Shown here: one piece after another, positions 1-6,405 of the stretch
Position numbering within the stretch: position 1 is the stretch's first letter
Layout: each line of letters opens with the position of its first letter
Source: Roseovarius halotolerans
GTDB taxonomy: Bacteria; Pseudomonadota; Alphaproteobacteria; Rhodobacterales; Rhodobacteraceae
NCBI RefSeq assembly: GCF_900172255.1
Contig: NZ_FWFU01000003.1
Location: 496,001 to 560,000, forward strand
Length of the DNA stretch: 64,000 bases
Direction: 5' to 3'
Made by a program: the position numbers and the translations under genes
Notes under the pieces: model-generated
The model's input: the letters and a program-made list of their open reading frames with translations, nothing else
Databases searched by the model: none
What the model was told of the DNA's origin: nothing

Positions 1-1
1 T

Positions 2-406
2 TTTGAGTGCAAGCTGCACGATGCGCGCCGTGGCGGTGAACTGACACCCGATGACATCAACGCCCTGTGGATGTCGGTTCAGGCGGAGTCACTTGGCCCG
101 GCCTTCGATTTCATGGACGGCTACGAGACCTTCTGGGCCTATATCCCGCATTTCGTCCATTCGCCCTTCTATGTCTATGCCTATGCCTTTGGCGATGGAC
201 TGGTGAACGCGCTTTACGCTGTCTACGAGGAAAACCCCGAAGGCTTCCAGGACAAGTATTTCGAGATGCTCAAGGCAGGCGGCTCGAAGCACCACAAGGA
301 ATTGCTGGCCCCCTTCGGACTCGATGCCAGCGATCCGGCCTTCTGGGACAAGGGCCTGAGCATGATTTCACGCCTGATCGACGAATTGGAAGCGATGGAA
401 GACTAA
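2..406 (+). CDS. pepF: Oligoendopeptidase F (M3 family), C-terminal part
   Basis: The window opens inside this gene, in the frame that begins at base 2, so the start and the HExxH zinc motif lie outside. The visible 134 residues are the helical C-terminal end of an M3 oligoendopeptidase. They include the aromatic stretch HSPFYVYAYAFGDGLVNALY, typical of PepF near the substrate-binding Tyr/His residues. The family is cytoplasmic zinc peptidases that cleave short peptides. The gene ends at TAA 404-406, overlapping by 4 bp the convergent hydrolase gene that ends at 403. Family assignment is good; activity cannot be judged from the fragment. Confidence 0.85.
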   Translation, partial: FECKLHDARRGGELTPDDINALWMSVQAESLGPAFDFMDGYETFWAYIPHFVHSPFYVYAYAFGDGLVNALYAVYEENPEGFQDKYFEMLKAGGSKHHKELLAPFGLDASDPAFWDKGLSMISRLIDELEAMED

Positions 407-1506
407 CGTCTGCGCCCAATCATGCCTCCGCCCGGAATCGGCAATACGCCGGATTCGGGCGGGGGGGCCTTGAGCACCATGTAATCGTCGAACCGGCCGT
501 TGCCCGTCGAGGCCTGCGTGAACATGCCCTTGAGCAACGAGATCGCCGCCGGAGATGTCGCAGGTACGGAGTGATTCAATCCCTCGCCATCGGCGAGCGC
601 GGTGAAATCGATGACCTGCACCTGCAGCCCCTCGACAGCCTCGGGGCCGTCGATCACGCCAAGGCGCGGTTTGCGCCCTGTGATGAAGCTGGCCAGAGAC
701 AGTGCCCGGTCCTCGCGTGAGACGAAAATCAAGAAAGGCTGCGGCAGCTTGCCGATGGCCTCGGCCTGACTGCGAAACAGATCCGGGTCGAGATCGGGTG
801 ACATCAGGATCACGCCGTTGATACGCGACAGCAATTCCCGGTCGCCGCGCAACGCAGCCTGTCGCAAGACCTCCATCACGAGGTGCGACCCCATCGAATG
901 CGCCACCAGCAGGATCGAACCGTTATCCTGCGCGCTGACAGCCTTCAGCACTTCTTCCAGATCGTCCCGGGCATAGAGAATGCTGTCTCGGTCATAGATA
1001 TAACCCCGCGCATCACCTGACGACAGCCACGAGAACAGGACCGAAGACATGCCCAGATCGAAATCTTCCTGGATCTGCGCCAGTCGATACATCGCGTCCG
1101 AAAGGGTGTTGTTGTATCCGTGAACGAAAACCATCGTTTCGTTCATCGTGGAATCACGCTTCATCTCGCGCATGAACCTGTTCGGCCGGTCATAGACCTT
1201 GGTATCCGTGACCACGAAATGGCGCGCCGGATCGGCCGTTTCACCCCGCTTCGCCCATTCGACCTGGCCCGGCTGATGGACCGGCGGGATGGACACCGAG
1301 GCGCGGAAGAAATTCAACTGTTCGTTGCGCGGTTGCCCAAAGGTCTGGCGCGGACGGCTCAGGTCGCGCTGCGTGGCGACATAGACCTGCCTGATCTGCG
1401 CTTCTTCGATCCTGGGCCCGCGTTCCGCAGTCGGCCGCGGCGCGCAAGCGACCATCAGGAGCACCGCCCCAAACAGAATCGCGTGTGATGCGCGCGTCGC
1501 CTTCAC
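403..1506 (-). CDS. Alpha/beta-hydrolase (DUF900 type) predicted lipoprotein
   Basis: This is a serine hydrolase-like protein of about 367 aa. An N-terminal hydrophobic segment ends in LLMVAC-APRP, which fits a lipoprotein signal with the acylated Cys near residue 21. Next come the DUF900 core, an oxyanion-region motif MVFVHGYNNT and the nucleophile elbow VAHSMGSH (Ser as nucleophile). The C-terminus is rich in Pro and Gly. The start is uncertain. GTG at 1506 gives a normal lipoprotein signal but has no clear ribosome binding site. TTG at 1536 sits behind GGGAGAGG, but that sequence is the 3' arm of the rpoH terminator. Translation cannot start further upstream without entering rpoH. Substrate unknown; probably anchored in the cell envelope. 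Confidence 0.75.
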   Translation of the reverse strand: MKATRASHAILFGAVLLMVACAPRPTAERGPRIEEAQIRQVYVATQRDLSRPRQTFGQPRNEQLNFFRASVSIPPVHQPGQVEWAKRGETADPARHFVVTDTKVYDRPNRFMREMKRDSTMNETMVFVHGYNNTLSDAMYRLAQIQEDFDLGMSSVLFSWLSSGDARGYIYDRDSILYARDDLEEVLKAVSAQDNGSILLVAHSMGSHLVMEVLRQAALRGDRELLSRINGVILMSPDLDPDLFRSQAEAIGKLPQPFLIFVSREDRALSLASFITGRKPRLGVIDGPEAVEGLQVQVIDFTALADGEGLNHSVPATSPAAISLLKGMFTQASTGNGRFDDYMVLKAPPPESGVLPIPGGGMIGRRR

Positions 1507-1540
1507 CGTTGAAATGAAAGTGTTAAACTTTATCAAAAAA

Positions 1541-1564
1541 ACCTCTCCCGTATCACGGGAGAGG
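1541..1564 (-). terminator. Rho-independent terminator of rpoH
   Basis: On the minus strand, 31 bp after the rpoH stop, there is a perfect 9-bp stem CCTCTCCCG / CGGGAGAGG with a 5-nt loop, followed by a run of T. It lies immediately before the start of the downstream lipoprotein gene and should separate the two transcripts. Confidence 0.85.
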
Positions 1565-1594
1565 TTACCTTCATTTCGCGCCAGCGCCAAGGAA

Positions 1595-2491
1595 TCAGGC
1601 CGATGGCAGCATGCCTTTTTCACCGGCGAGTTCCCGCATCCGCTTTTGCAGTTTCTCGAAGGCACGCACCTCGATCTGGCGGATACGCTCGCGGCTGACA
1701 TCATATTGGCTGCTCAGGTCTTCCAGGGTGATGGTCTGATCGCTGAGACGACGCTGCGTCAGGATATCTTTCTCGCGATCGTTGAGCACATCCATCGCCT
1801 TGGCCAGCAGCTCGCGCCGCGCCTCGAGCTCGTCGCGGCGCTCGTAATCCGTCGCCTGATCGGCATCCTCGTCCTCAAGCCAATCCTGCCATTCCATCGT
1901 GCCTTCGCCCTCGGCACCGACGCGGGCGTTGAGCGATGCATCGCCGCCTGACATGCGCCGGTTCATCGAGATGACCTCGGCCTCGGTCACGCCCAGGTCG
2001 GTGGCGATCTGCTTGACGTTCTCGGGGCGCAGGTCGCCCTCTTCGAGCGCGCCGATCTTGGCCTTGGCCTTGCGCAGGTTGAAGAACAGCTTCTTCTGGG
2101 CGCTGGTCGTGCCCAGCTTGACCATCGACCAACTGCGCAGGATATATTCCTGAATGCTGGCCCGGATCCACCACATGGCATAGGTCGCAAGGCGGAACCC
2201 GCGTTCAGGATCGAATCGCTTCACCGCCTGCATCAGGCCCACATTGGCCTCTGAAATCACCTCCGCCGTCGGCAGGCCATAGCCGCGATAGCCCATGGCG
2301 ATCTTGGCGGCCAGGCGCAGGTGGCTGGTGACCATTTTATGCGCGGCTTCAGTATCTTGTTCTTCGACCCACCGCTTGGCGAGCATATATTCCTCTTCCG
2401 GCTCCAGAAGAGGGAACTTCCGGATTTCCTGAAGGTAGCGGTTCAGGCCGCCCTCCGGCGACGGGGCCGGGAGATTTGCATAGTTACTCAA
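1595..2491 (-). CDS. rpoH: Heat-shock sigma factor RpoH (sigma-32)
   Basis: Alternative sigma factor of 298 aa that directs RNA polymerase to heat-shock promoters. Visible elements are region 2 (about residues 50-130, with WWIRASIQEYILRSWS), the RpoH box QKKLFFNLR at 132-140, which separates RpoH from other group 3 sigmas, and the region 4 helix-turn-helix VSRERIRQIEVRAFEKLQ near the C-terminus. The start is TTG. It follows GGGAGGG by 9 nt, and an in-frame TAA lies two codons upstream, so no earlier start exists in this frame. The encoded N-terminus SNYANLPAPSPEGG matches Rhodobacterales RpoH. The gene has its own sigma-32-like promoter and a strong terminator. Confidence 0.96.
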   Translation of the reverse strand: MSNYANLPAPSPEGGLNRYLQEIRKFPLLEPEEEYMLAKRWVEEQDTEAAHKMVTSHLRLAAKIAMGYRGYGLPTAEVISEANVGLMQAVKRFDPERGFRLATYAMWWIRASIQEYILRSWSMVKLGTTSAQKKLFFNLRKAKAKIGALEEGDLRPENVKQIATDLGVTEAEVISMNRRMSGGDASLNARVGAEGEGTMEWQDWLEDEDADQATDYERRDELEARRELLAKAMDVLNDREKDILTQRRLSDQTITLEDLSSQYDVSRERIRQIEVRAFEKLQKRMRELAGEKGMLPSA

Positions 2492-2528
2492 CTCTTATGT
2501 CCCTCCCAATGTTTATAGGGTTAACATC

Positions 2529-2558
2529 TAGATGGGGCCTCGGAAGCGCCGCTTCAAG
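2529..2558 (-). promoter_or_regulatory. Sigma-32 (RpoH) type promoter upstream of rpoH
   Basis: On the minus strand CTTGAAG (2552-2558) is followed after 14 bp by CCCCATCTA (2529-2537). The E. coli sigma-32 consensus is CTTGAAA, 13-17 bp, CCCCATnTA, so only the last base of the -35 box differs. The -10 box lies about 37 bp upstream of the rpoH start codon, with room for the GGGAGGG ribosome binding site. This indicates that rpoH is transcribed by its own product. Confidence 0.8.
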
Positions 2559-2629
2559 AGGTATCGCTTGTTAAACGTTAACAGACGATCACCGCCGTTG
2601 GTTCCTTTTGCGACAATGTGACATCGCCC

Positions 2630-3676
2630 TCACGCAACCGTGCAGGAGGCGTCACCACGCAAGGCCGCGATCAGTCCGGCCATGTCGGCAGGCAGCGGCG
2701 CCTCGAAACGCATATTCTGCGCGCTCACGGGGTGCTCGAAACCCAGGATGGCCGCATGCAGTGCCTGTCGGGGAAAGTCACGTGTCGCCTGTAAAGCAGC
2801 GTCGGGCAAGGCACGAAGCGGCAGTTTGCGCCGCCCGCCATAGACCGGATCACCGACCAAACCATGCCCCGCATGGGCCATATGCACGCGGATCTGGTGC
2901 GTTCGTCCGGTTTCCAGCCAGCATTCCACCAGCGCGGCGACAGCGGGCTGGCCGAAGCTTTCGACCACACGGGCGCGCGTGACCGCATGGCGCCCGCCCT
3001 GAAACAGCACCGCCTGTTTCTGGCGGTCGGTGCGGTGGCGGGCAAGCTGGGTGGTGATACGCATGATGTTGCCGCTTTCAAACCCCACCCCGCGCAGCCC
3101 GCGCAGGCGCGGATCGGCGGCGTCCGGCACACCATAGACAACGGCGCGGTAATACCGCTCGACGCTGTGCTTCTCGAACTGCGCGGCCAGACCGTGATGC
3201 GCCCGGTCCGACTTGGCGACCACCAGAAGACCACTGGTATCCTTGTCGATCCGATGCACGATGCCGGGACGCTTGGCCCCGCCCACCCCCGAAAGGGTCT
3301 CGCCGCAGTGATGCAGCAGGGCGTTGACCAGCGTGCCACCGGGGCTGCCGGGCGCAGGATGGACCACCATTCCGGCGGGCTTGTTGATGACGATCAGGTC
3401 GTCGTCCTCGTGGATCACATCCAGCAGGATATCTTCGGCCCCGATATGGCTTTCCTCGGCCTCTGGCACGGTGATCTCGACAAGGTCGCCCCCGCCCACA
3501 CGGGCCTTGGGTTCTGTGACAGGGGTTCCGTTCACGCGGACCGCGCCTTCGGCGATCAGCCGGGCAAGGCGCGTGCGCGACAGTGCCGCGTCCTCTGGCA
3601 CATCGCGGGACAACGCCTTATCAAGGCGGGGTGGCGGATCGGCTGCGATCCGGAATGAAACAAGGGTGGACGACAT
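2630..3676 (-). CDS. rluD: 23S rRNA pseudouridine synthase, RluA/RluD family
   Basis: RNA-modifying enzyme of 348 aa that isomerises uridine in 23S rRNA (U1911/1915/1917 in E. coli RluD). An N-terminal S4 RNA-binding domain (SRTRLARLIAEGAVRVNG) is followed by the catalytic domain with IVHRIDKDTSGLLVVAK, whose Asp is the catalytic nucleophile. ATG 3674-3676 is preferred over the upstream TTG at 3682. This ATG overlaps the start codon of the divergent gene within one CATG. Convergent or downstream neighbours give no operon partner; rluD next to rpoH is a usual Rhodobacterales arrangement. Confidence 0.92.
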   Translation of the reverse strand: MSSTLVSFRIAADPPPRLDKALSRDVPEDAALSRTRLARLIAEGAVRVNGTPVTEPKARVGGGDLVEITVPEAEESHIGAEDILLDVIHEDDDLIVINKPAGMVVHPAPGSPGGTLVNALLHHCGETLSGVGGAKRPGIVHRIDKDTSGLLVVAKSDRAHHGLAAQFEKHSVERYYRAVVYGVPDAADPRLRGLRGVGFESGNIMRITTQLARHRTDRQKQAVLFQGGRHAVTRARVVESFGQPAVAALVECWLETGRTHQIRVHMAHAGHGLVGDPVYGGRRKLPLRALPDAALQATRDFPRQALHAAILGFEHPVSAQNMRFEAPLPADMAGLIAALRGDASCTVA

Positions 3677-3986
3677 GGACAACAGCCCCGAGCCTCAGCC
3701 GGTCGATCCGGCGATGTTAAGGTATCTGCGCCTGCTGGTCACGATCCTGACGGGCACGATGATTGCCGGGGTTCTAGTCATCATCTTCCTTCTTGTCACC
3801 CGCTTCGCCGACAAGGGCCCCGAGCTGCCCGAGACGATCGAACTGCCGGACGGCGCCAGCGCGCAGGCCTTCACCCAGGGGCGGAGTTGGTTCGCGGTGG
3901 TCACCGATGACGATCGCATCCTGATCTATGACCGCGTGACCGGCCAATTGCGGCGCACGGTCCAGATAAAACAGGACGGATCGTGA
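3675..3986 (+). CDS. DUF6476 family small membrane protein
   Basis: Protein of 103 aa with a Pro-rich cytoplasmic start (MDNSPEPQPVDPAM). One strong transmembrane helix (LLVTILTGTMIAGVLVIIFLLV, about residues 15-37) is followed by a short periplasmic domain with a beta-propeller-like tail (GRSWFAVVTDDDRILIYDRVTGQ). The start ATG 3675-3677 is shared, base-offset, with the divergent rluD start; AAGGGTGG 5 nt upstream serves as ribosome binding site and lies inside rluD. Function unknown. It is common in Rhodobacterales and usually found next to rluD. Confidence 0.75.
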   Translation: MDNSPEPQPVDPAMLRYLRLLVTILTGTMIAGVLVIIFLLVTRFADKGPELPETIELPDGASAQAFTQGRSWFAVVTDDDRILIYDRVTGQLRRTVQIKQDGS

Positions 3987-3991
3987 AAGGA

Positions 3992-4068
3992 TGGTACCGC
4001 CTGCCCGGCTCGAACGGGCGACCTCTTGATCCACAATCAAGCGCTCTAACCTACTGAGCTAAGGCGGC
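3992..4068 (-). tRNA. tRNA-His (GTG anticodon), CCA encoded
   Basis: Full cloverleaf on the minus strand. The acceptor arm is GCCGCCT paired with AGGCGGT. The anticodon stem is CTTGA/TCAAG with loop TTGTGGA, giving anticodon GTG. The T-arm contains GTTCGAG, and the 3' end is A73 followed by an encoded CCA. The base before G1 is T, so no G-1 is encoded, and the discriminator is A rather than C. This matches the exceptional tRNA-His described for many alphaproteobacteria, where histidyl-tRNA synthetase has changed its identity rules. Confidence 0.95.
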
Positions 4069-4238
4069 ACTGGGGCGCGATGTAACTTTCCCGCCCGGCG
4101 AATGCAAGCCTATTGAAGCGCGTTTTGCGAGCTTTGTGCGGGTGACCGAGGCGGGGGCGCTGAGCGGTGCGGGGCGCATCCTTCTTGCCATTCAATGCAG
4201 AAACGAGTACGCGCATATCGCTTGTGCAGGAGGCCGTT

Positions 4239-4427
4239 ATGGGCATCAACACCGAACGCGATATCGAAGCCAATCTTCAGATCGGGCCGACCGACCAAGG
4301 CATGGTGCGCCTGTTCATCGAAGCCGATGGCATTGAAATTCCTATGGATTTCTCCCCCGACGAGGCCGAGGAGATCGCCGCCGAGATCATGGCCGCGATC
4401 AAGGCGGCGCAGGCCCGGTCTTCCTGA
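4239..4427 (+). CDS. DUF6324 family small acidic protein
   Basis: Soluble acidic protein of 62 aa starting MGINTERDIEANLQIGPTD and ending in an acidic-to-basic helix. ATG 4239 is chosen because GCAGGAGG lies 5 nt upstream; the reading frame is open further upstream but without a ribosome binding site. The family is small, conserved in Rhodobacterales and of unknown function. Its last 29 bp overlap the 3' end of the convergent mmcB gene. Confidence 0.75.
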   Translation: MGINTERDIEANLQIGPTDQGMVRLFIEADGIEIPMDFSPDEAEEIAAEIMAAIKAAQARSS

Positions 4428-4866
4428 GGCCGGGGTCGCGAAGGGACTGGTGGCGCAGGGCGGCGTGGCGCGCGAAGCGGCGGGTCAGGGCTGTGCGCCT
4501 GGCAGAGGCAAGGCGGGTTTCAGGCCCCATGCGGAGGATTTCGGCGTCATAGGCATCGGCCACGATGAGCCCGGTATCGTCGGGCAGAAGATCCACCGGA
4601 AACGCCGCATCCACCGCCCAGAAATACCGGTCGCACCAGCCCAGATAGCCCTGCCACTTGCTGTCCGAGGCGAAATCCGCGCGTGATGATTTGCACTCGA
4701 CGATCCAGATCTCGCCCTTGGGGCCAAGCGCCATCACATCCACGCGCCGTCCACGTTCGGGCGTGAATTCCTCAATGGAAACAAAGTCATGCGTCAGGAG
4801 ATGACGGCATACGCCACGCGCCAGAAGCTGGCCGGGGCGCGCAAATTCCTCTGGTTTGGGTTCCAT
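4399..4866 (-). CDS. mmcB: MmcB family DNA repair protein (PD-(D/E)XK-like)
   Basis: Protein of 155 aa with a restriction-endonuclease-like core. RVDVMALGPKGEIWIVECKSSRADF contains the D...ExK arrangement of this fold, and further aromatic and acidic residues follow (GYLGWCDRYFWAVD). MmcB was found in Caulobacter as a mitomycin C resistance gene of the SOS regulon. A perfect GAAC-N7-GAAC LexA site sits 11 bp upstream of the ATG, which supports SOS control here. The 3' end overlaps the convergent DUF6324 gene by 29 bp. Confidence 0.88.
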   Translation of the reverse strand: MEPKPEEFARPGQLLARGVCRHLLTHDFVSIEEFTPERGRRVDVMALGPKGEIWIVECKSSRADFASDSKWQGYLGWCDRYFWAVDAAFPVDLLPDDTGLIVADAYDAEILRMGPETRLASARRTALTRRFARHAALRHQSLRDPGLRKTGPAPP

Positions 4867-4877
4867 GCGAGCAGTAT

Positions 4878-4892
4878 GAACATAAAGGGAAC
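4878..4892 (-). promoter_or_regulatory. LexA SOS box (GAAC-N7-GAAC)
   Basis: The plus strand reads GAAC, seven bases, GAAC, which is GTTC-N7-GTTC on the minus strand, the direct-repeat LexA operator of alphaproteobacteria. It lies 11 bp upstream of the mmcB start codon, overlapping the expected promoter. Confidence 0.88.
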
Positions 4893-5054
4893 ATGCGCAA
4901 CCCCCAGACGCCCCCTTGTCGCGTTGTCCTTTAAGCCCTAATTAGAGGATTGGCGGGTGCTGCCCTTCTCGTGAACGGTTGCATTCCGGTGGCCTTAAGC
5001 AATTCCGAGGGAGCTGGCTCTGATCAGGCCGTGGTCTGGTTACCTCCGGCGCCC

Positions 5055-5070
5055 ACCTGTATATACAGGT
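5055..5070. repeat. 16-bp perfect palindrome
   Basis: ACCTGTATATACAGGT reads the same on both strands. It resembles an operator. It is 4 bp too short between its CTGT and ACAG half-sites to be a gammaproteobacterial LexA box, and is not the GAAC-N7-GAAC type used nearby. Confidence 0.7.
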
Positions 5071-5119
5071 CCTCGGGAATGAGATAACCAAACGGTTGCG
5101 TGCGGGCCCGCCACTTAAT

Positions 5120-5159
5120 CCCGCGTACAAAACGTCTGTTTTGTACGCGGGTTTTGTAC
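5120..5159. repeat. 14-bp inverted repeat plus extra TTTTGTAC half-site
   Basis: CCCGCGTACAAAAC and GTTTTGTACGCGGG are perfect reverse complements separated by GTCT. A third TTTTGTAC follows at 5152-5159. As RNA it would form a stable hairpin, followed on the plus strand by GTTTTGT; as DNA it looks like a multi-site operator. Confidence 0.7.
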
Positions 5160-5182
5160 CGAAATCGGCATGTGCCGGAAAA

Positions 5183-5196
5183 GTTCTGTACAGAAC
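5183..5196. repeat. 14-bp perfect palindrome
   Basis: GTTCTGTACAGAAC is self-complementary and shares the TGTAC core with the inverted repeat 25 bp upstream, suggesting one family of sites. Confidence 0.7.
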
Positions 5197-5555
5197 GCCG
5201 AAAACCCCTCAGAACAGCCCCGAAAAGTGACCGCATCACGCGCGGCGCGCGGCGGAAAACCGAGCGCCCGGCCCGCAGCTTCAAGACGCAACTGCAACCG
5301 GTTTTGGCGTGGCTCGGGGAGGCGGGTTGTGCCCATCGTGACATCGAAGCATGGAAGAGTGTTTTGCGAGTGTGGAGGGGGGTGGTTTGGTCCAGATCGG
5401 ACATTCGGTCGTTCGGCGGCGAAGGTCGGGTTCGAGCCCGTTTCACCACATGCTGCACAGCCCATGAATGTCGGAAATGGTGCATGCTCCGACTTCATGT
5501 CATAGGTCTCGCAGCATTTACCTTTTCGATTTCATACGATCAGCCAGTGTTACGA

Positions 5556-6344
5556 TCAGCCAGTGTAATGTGGCGCTTCGACATCAAGGCGGCGGCGGAT
5601 GGCGAGCCATTCCAATTCACCTTCATACCCGTAACAATCACTGGTGCTCATATCGGCGAGATGGCGTTTGATTTCTTGCTCGGGGATTGCACGAATGGTT
5701 GCACCGCCCGCTGCTGATTTCTGCACCTCAAGTTGAACAGCACAGGCCTGATCAAGATAGAAGGACCGGAAGAAGGCTTCCCCGGCCGTGGCCCCGAAGA
5801 CAAACGCGCCATGCCAGGCTTCGATGATTGCCTTTTTTCCGGCTCCTGCCTTCAAAAGGCCGTTCAGAAAATCATCGGTACATTCGAATTCATAATCGGT
5901 GTACCCAAGAGCATCGCCGCCACCGATCATCAGGTAGGCTTGGCTGAGTGGTTGAAGCCCTTCTTTCTGTGCCGATACGCCCATGATTGCCTTGGTGTGA
6001 ATGTGCATGATGCAGTTCATGTCCGGGTGCGCTTCAAAGAACGGCTTCCCGATCTCGGTGGCAGATGGGTTCGGCGCGCCGTTTTCAGGATTGTGGTTCG
6101 TCCGATCAAAGCCAACCTTGATCAGGTTGGATGCGGTGACTTCCTCGTGCATCCAACCGTAGTGATGTGTCAGCAGAGCGTCTTCTCCGGGTACGCGGAT
6201 CGCGTGCCATTGGTTGGTCACGTCTGTCAGCCGGTACTTGACCAGCGCATTGTAGATGGCCGCAAGTTCGCAACGGGCTTCCCATTCTGCATCACTGCAA
6301 TTTGCAGGTCTCTGGCCAGTCGGGGTTGGGGTCATGATGTTCAC
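5556..6344 (-). CDS. Class II aldolase/adducin family protein
   Basis: About 262 aa. Zinc-site candidates are MHIHT (HxH) in the middle of the protein and a third His in EAWHGAFVFG, as in fuculose-phosphate-type aldolases; GWMHEEVTASNLIKV is the usual phosphate-loop region. Family members cleave or epimerise phosphosugars, and some act on non-phosphorylated acids. GTG at 6344 is chosen because AGGAG lies 7 nt upstream; ATG at 6335 is possible. It is transcribed away from a GlxA/GbdR-type regulator across a 61-bp gap, so it is a likely target of that regulator. Substrate unknown. Confidence 0.85.
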   Translation of the reverse strand: MNIMTPTPTGQRPANCSDAEWEARCELAAIYNALVKYRLTDVTNQWHAIRVPGEDALLTHHYGWMHEEVTASNLIKVGFDRTNHNPENGAPNPSATEIGKPFFEAHPDMNCIMHIHTKAIMGVSAQKEGLQPLSQAYLMIGGGDALGYTDYEFECTDDFLNGLLKAGAGKKAIIEAWHGAFVFGATAGEAFFRSFYLDQACAVQLEVQKSAAGGATIRAIPEQEIKRHLADMSTSDCYGYEGELEWLAIRRRLDVEAPHYTG

Positions 6345-6405
6345 AAGGTCTCTCCTCAATTTTCGCAGGAGGATAGATCATCTTCGACACAAAACTTGAC
6401 TTGAG

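Larger units (their letters stand above)
4893..5555. other. Gene-free stretch with a cluster of palindromes
   Basis: About 660 bp without a convincing coding region; open frames here lack ribosome binding sites and recognisable protein sequence. It holds a 16-bp perfect palindrome ACCTGTATATACAGGT (5055-5070), a 14-bp inverted repeat CCCGCGTACAAAAC / GTTTTGTACGCGGG (5120-5133 and 5138-5151) with one more TTTTGTAC at 5152-5159, and a perfect palindrome GTTCTGTACAGAAC (5183-5196). These look like binding sites for dimeric regulators, but the factor is unknown. The region 5200-5555 shows nothing definite. Confidence 0.6.

Noticed and set aside
5055..5070. CTGTATATACAG as a gammaproteobacterial LexA box
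   Set aside because: The spacing between CTGT and ACAG is 4 instead of 8, and the organism's SOS box is GAAC-N7-GAAC, found at mmcB.
5183..5196. GTTCTGTACAGAAC as a repABC-type parS site
   Set aside because: The alphaproteobacterial repABC palindromes are 16 bp with a central GC; this is 14 bp with a central TA, and no replication or partition genes are near.
5424..5448. tRNA T-arm-like sequence GGGTTCGAGCCC followed by CACCACA
   Set aside because: The loop is one base short of a tRNA T-loop, and no acceptor, D or anticodon arm can be drawn upstream. Not reported as a tRNA or att remnant.
5100..5717. Possible 205-codon gene on the plus strand in the palindrome region
   Set aside because: It would read through the inverted repeat and into the 3' end of the aldolase gene; it has no ribosome binding site and no protein-like features.
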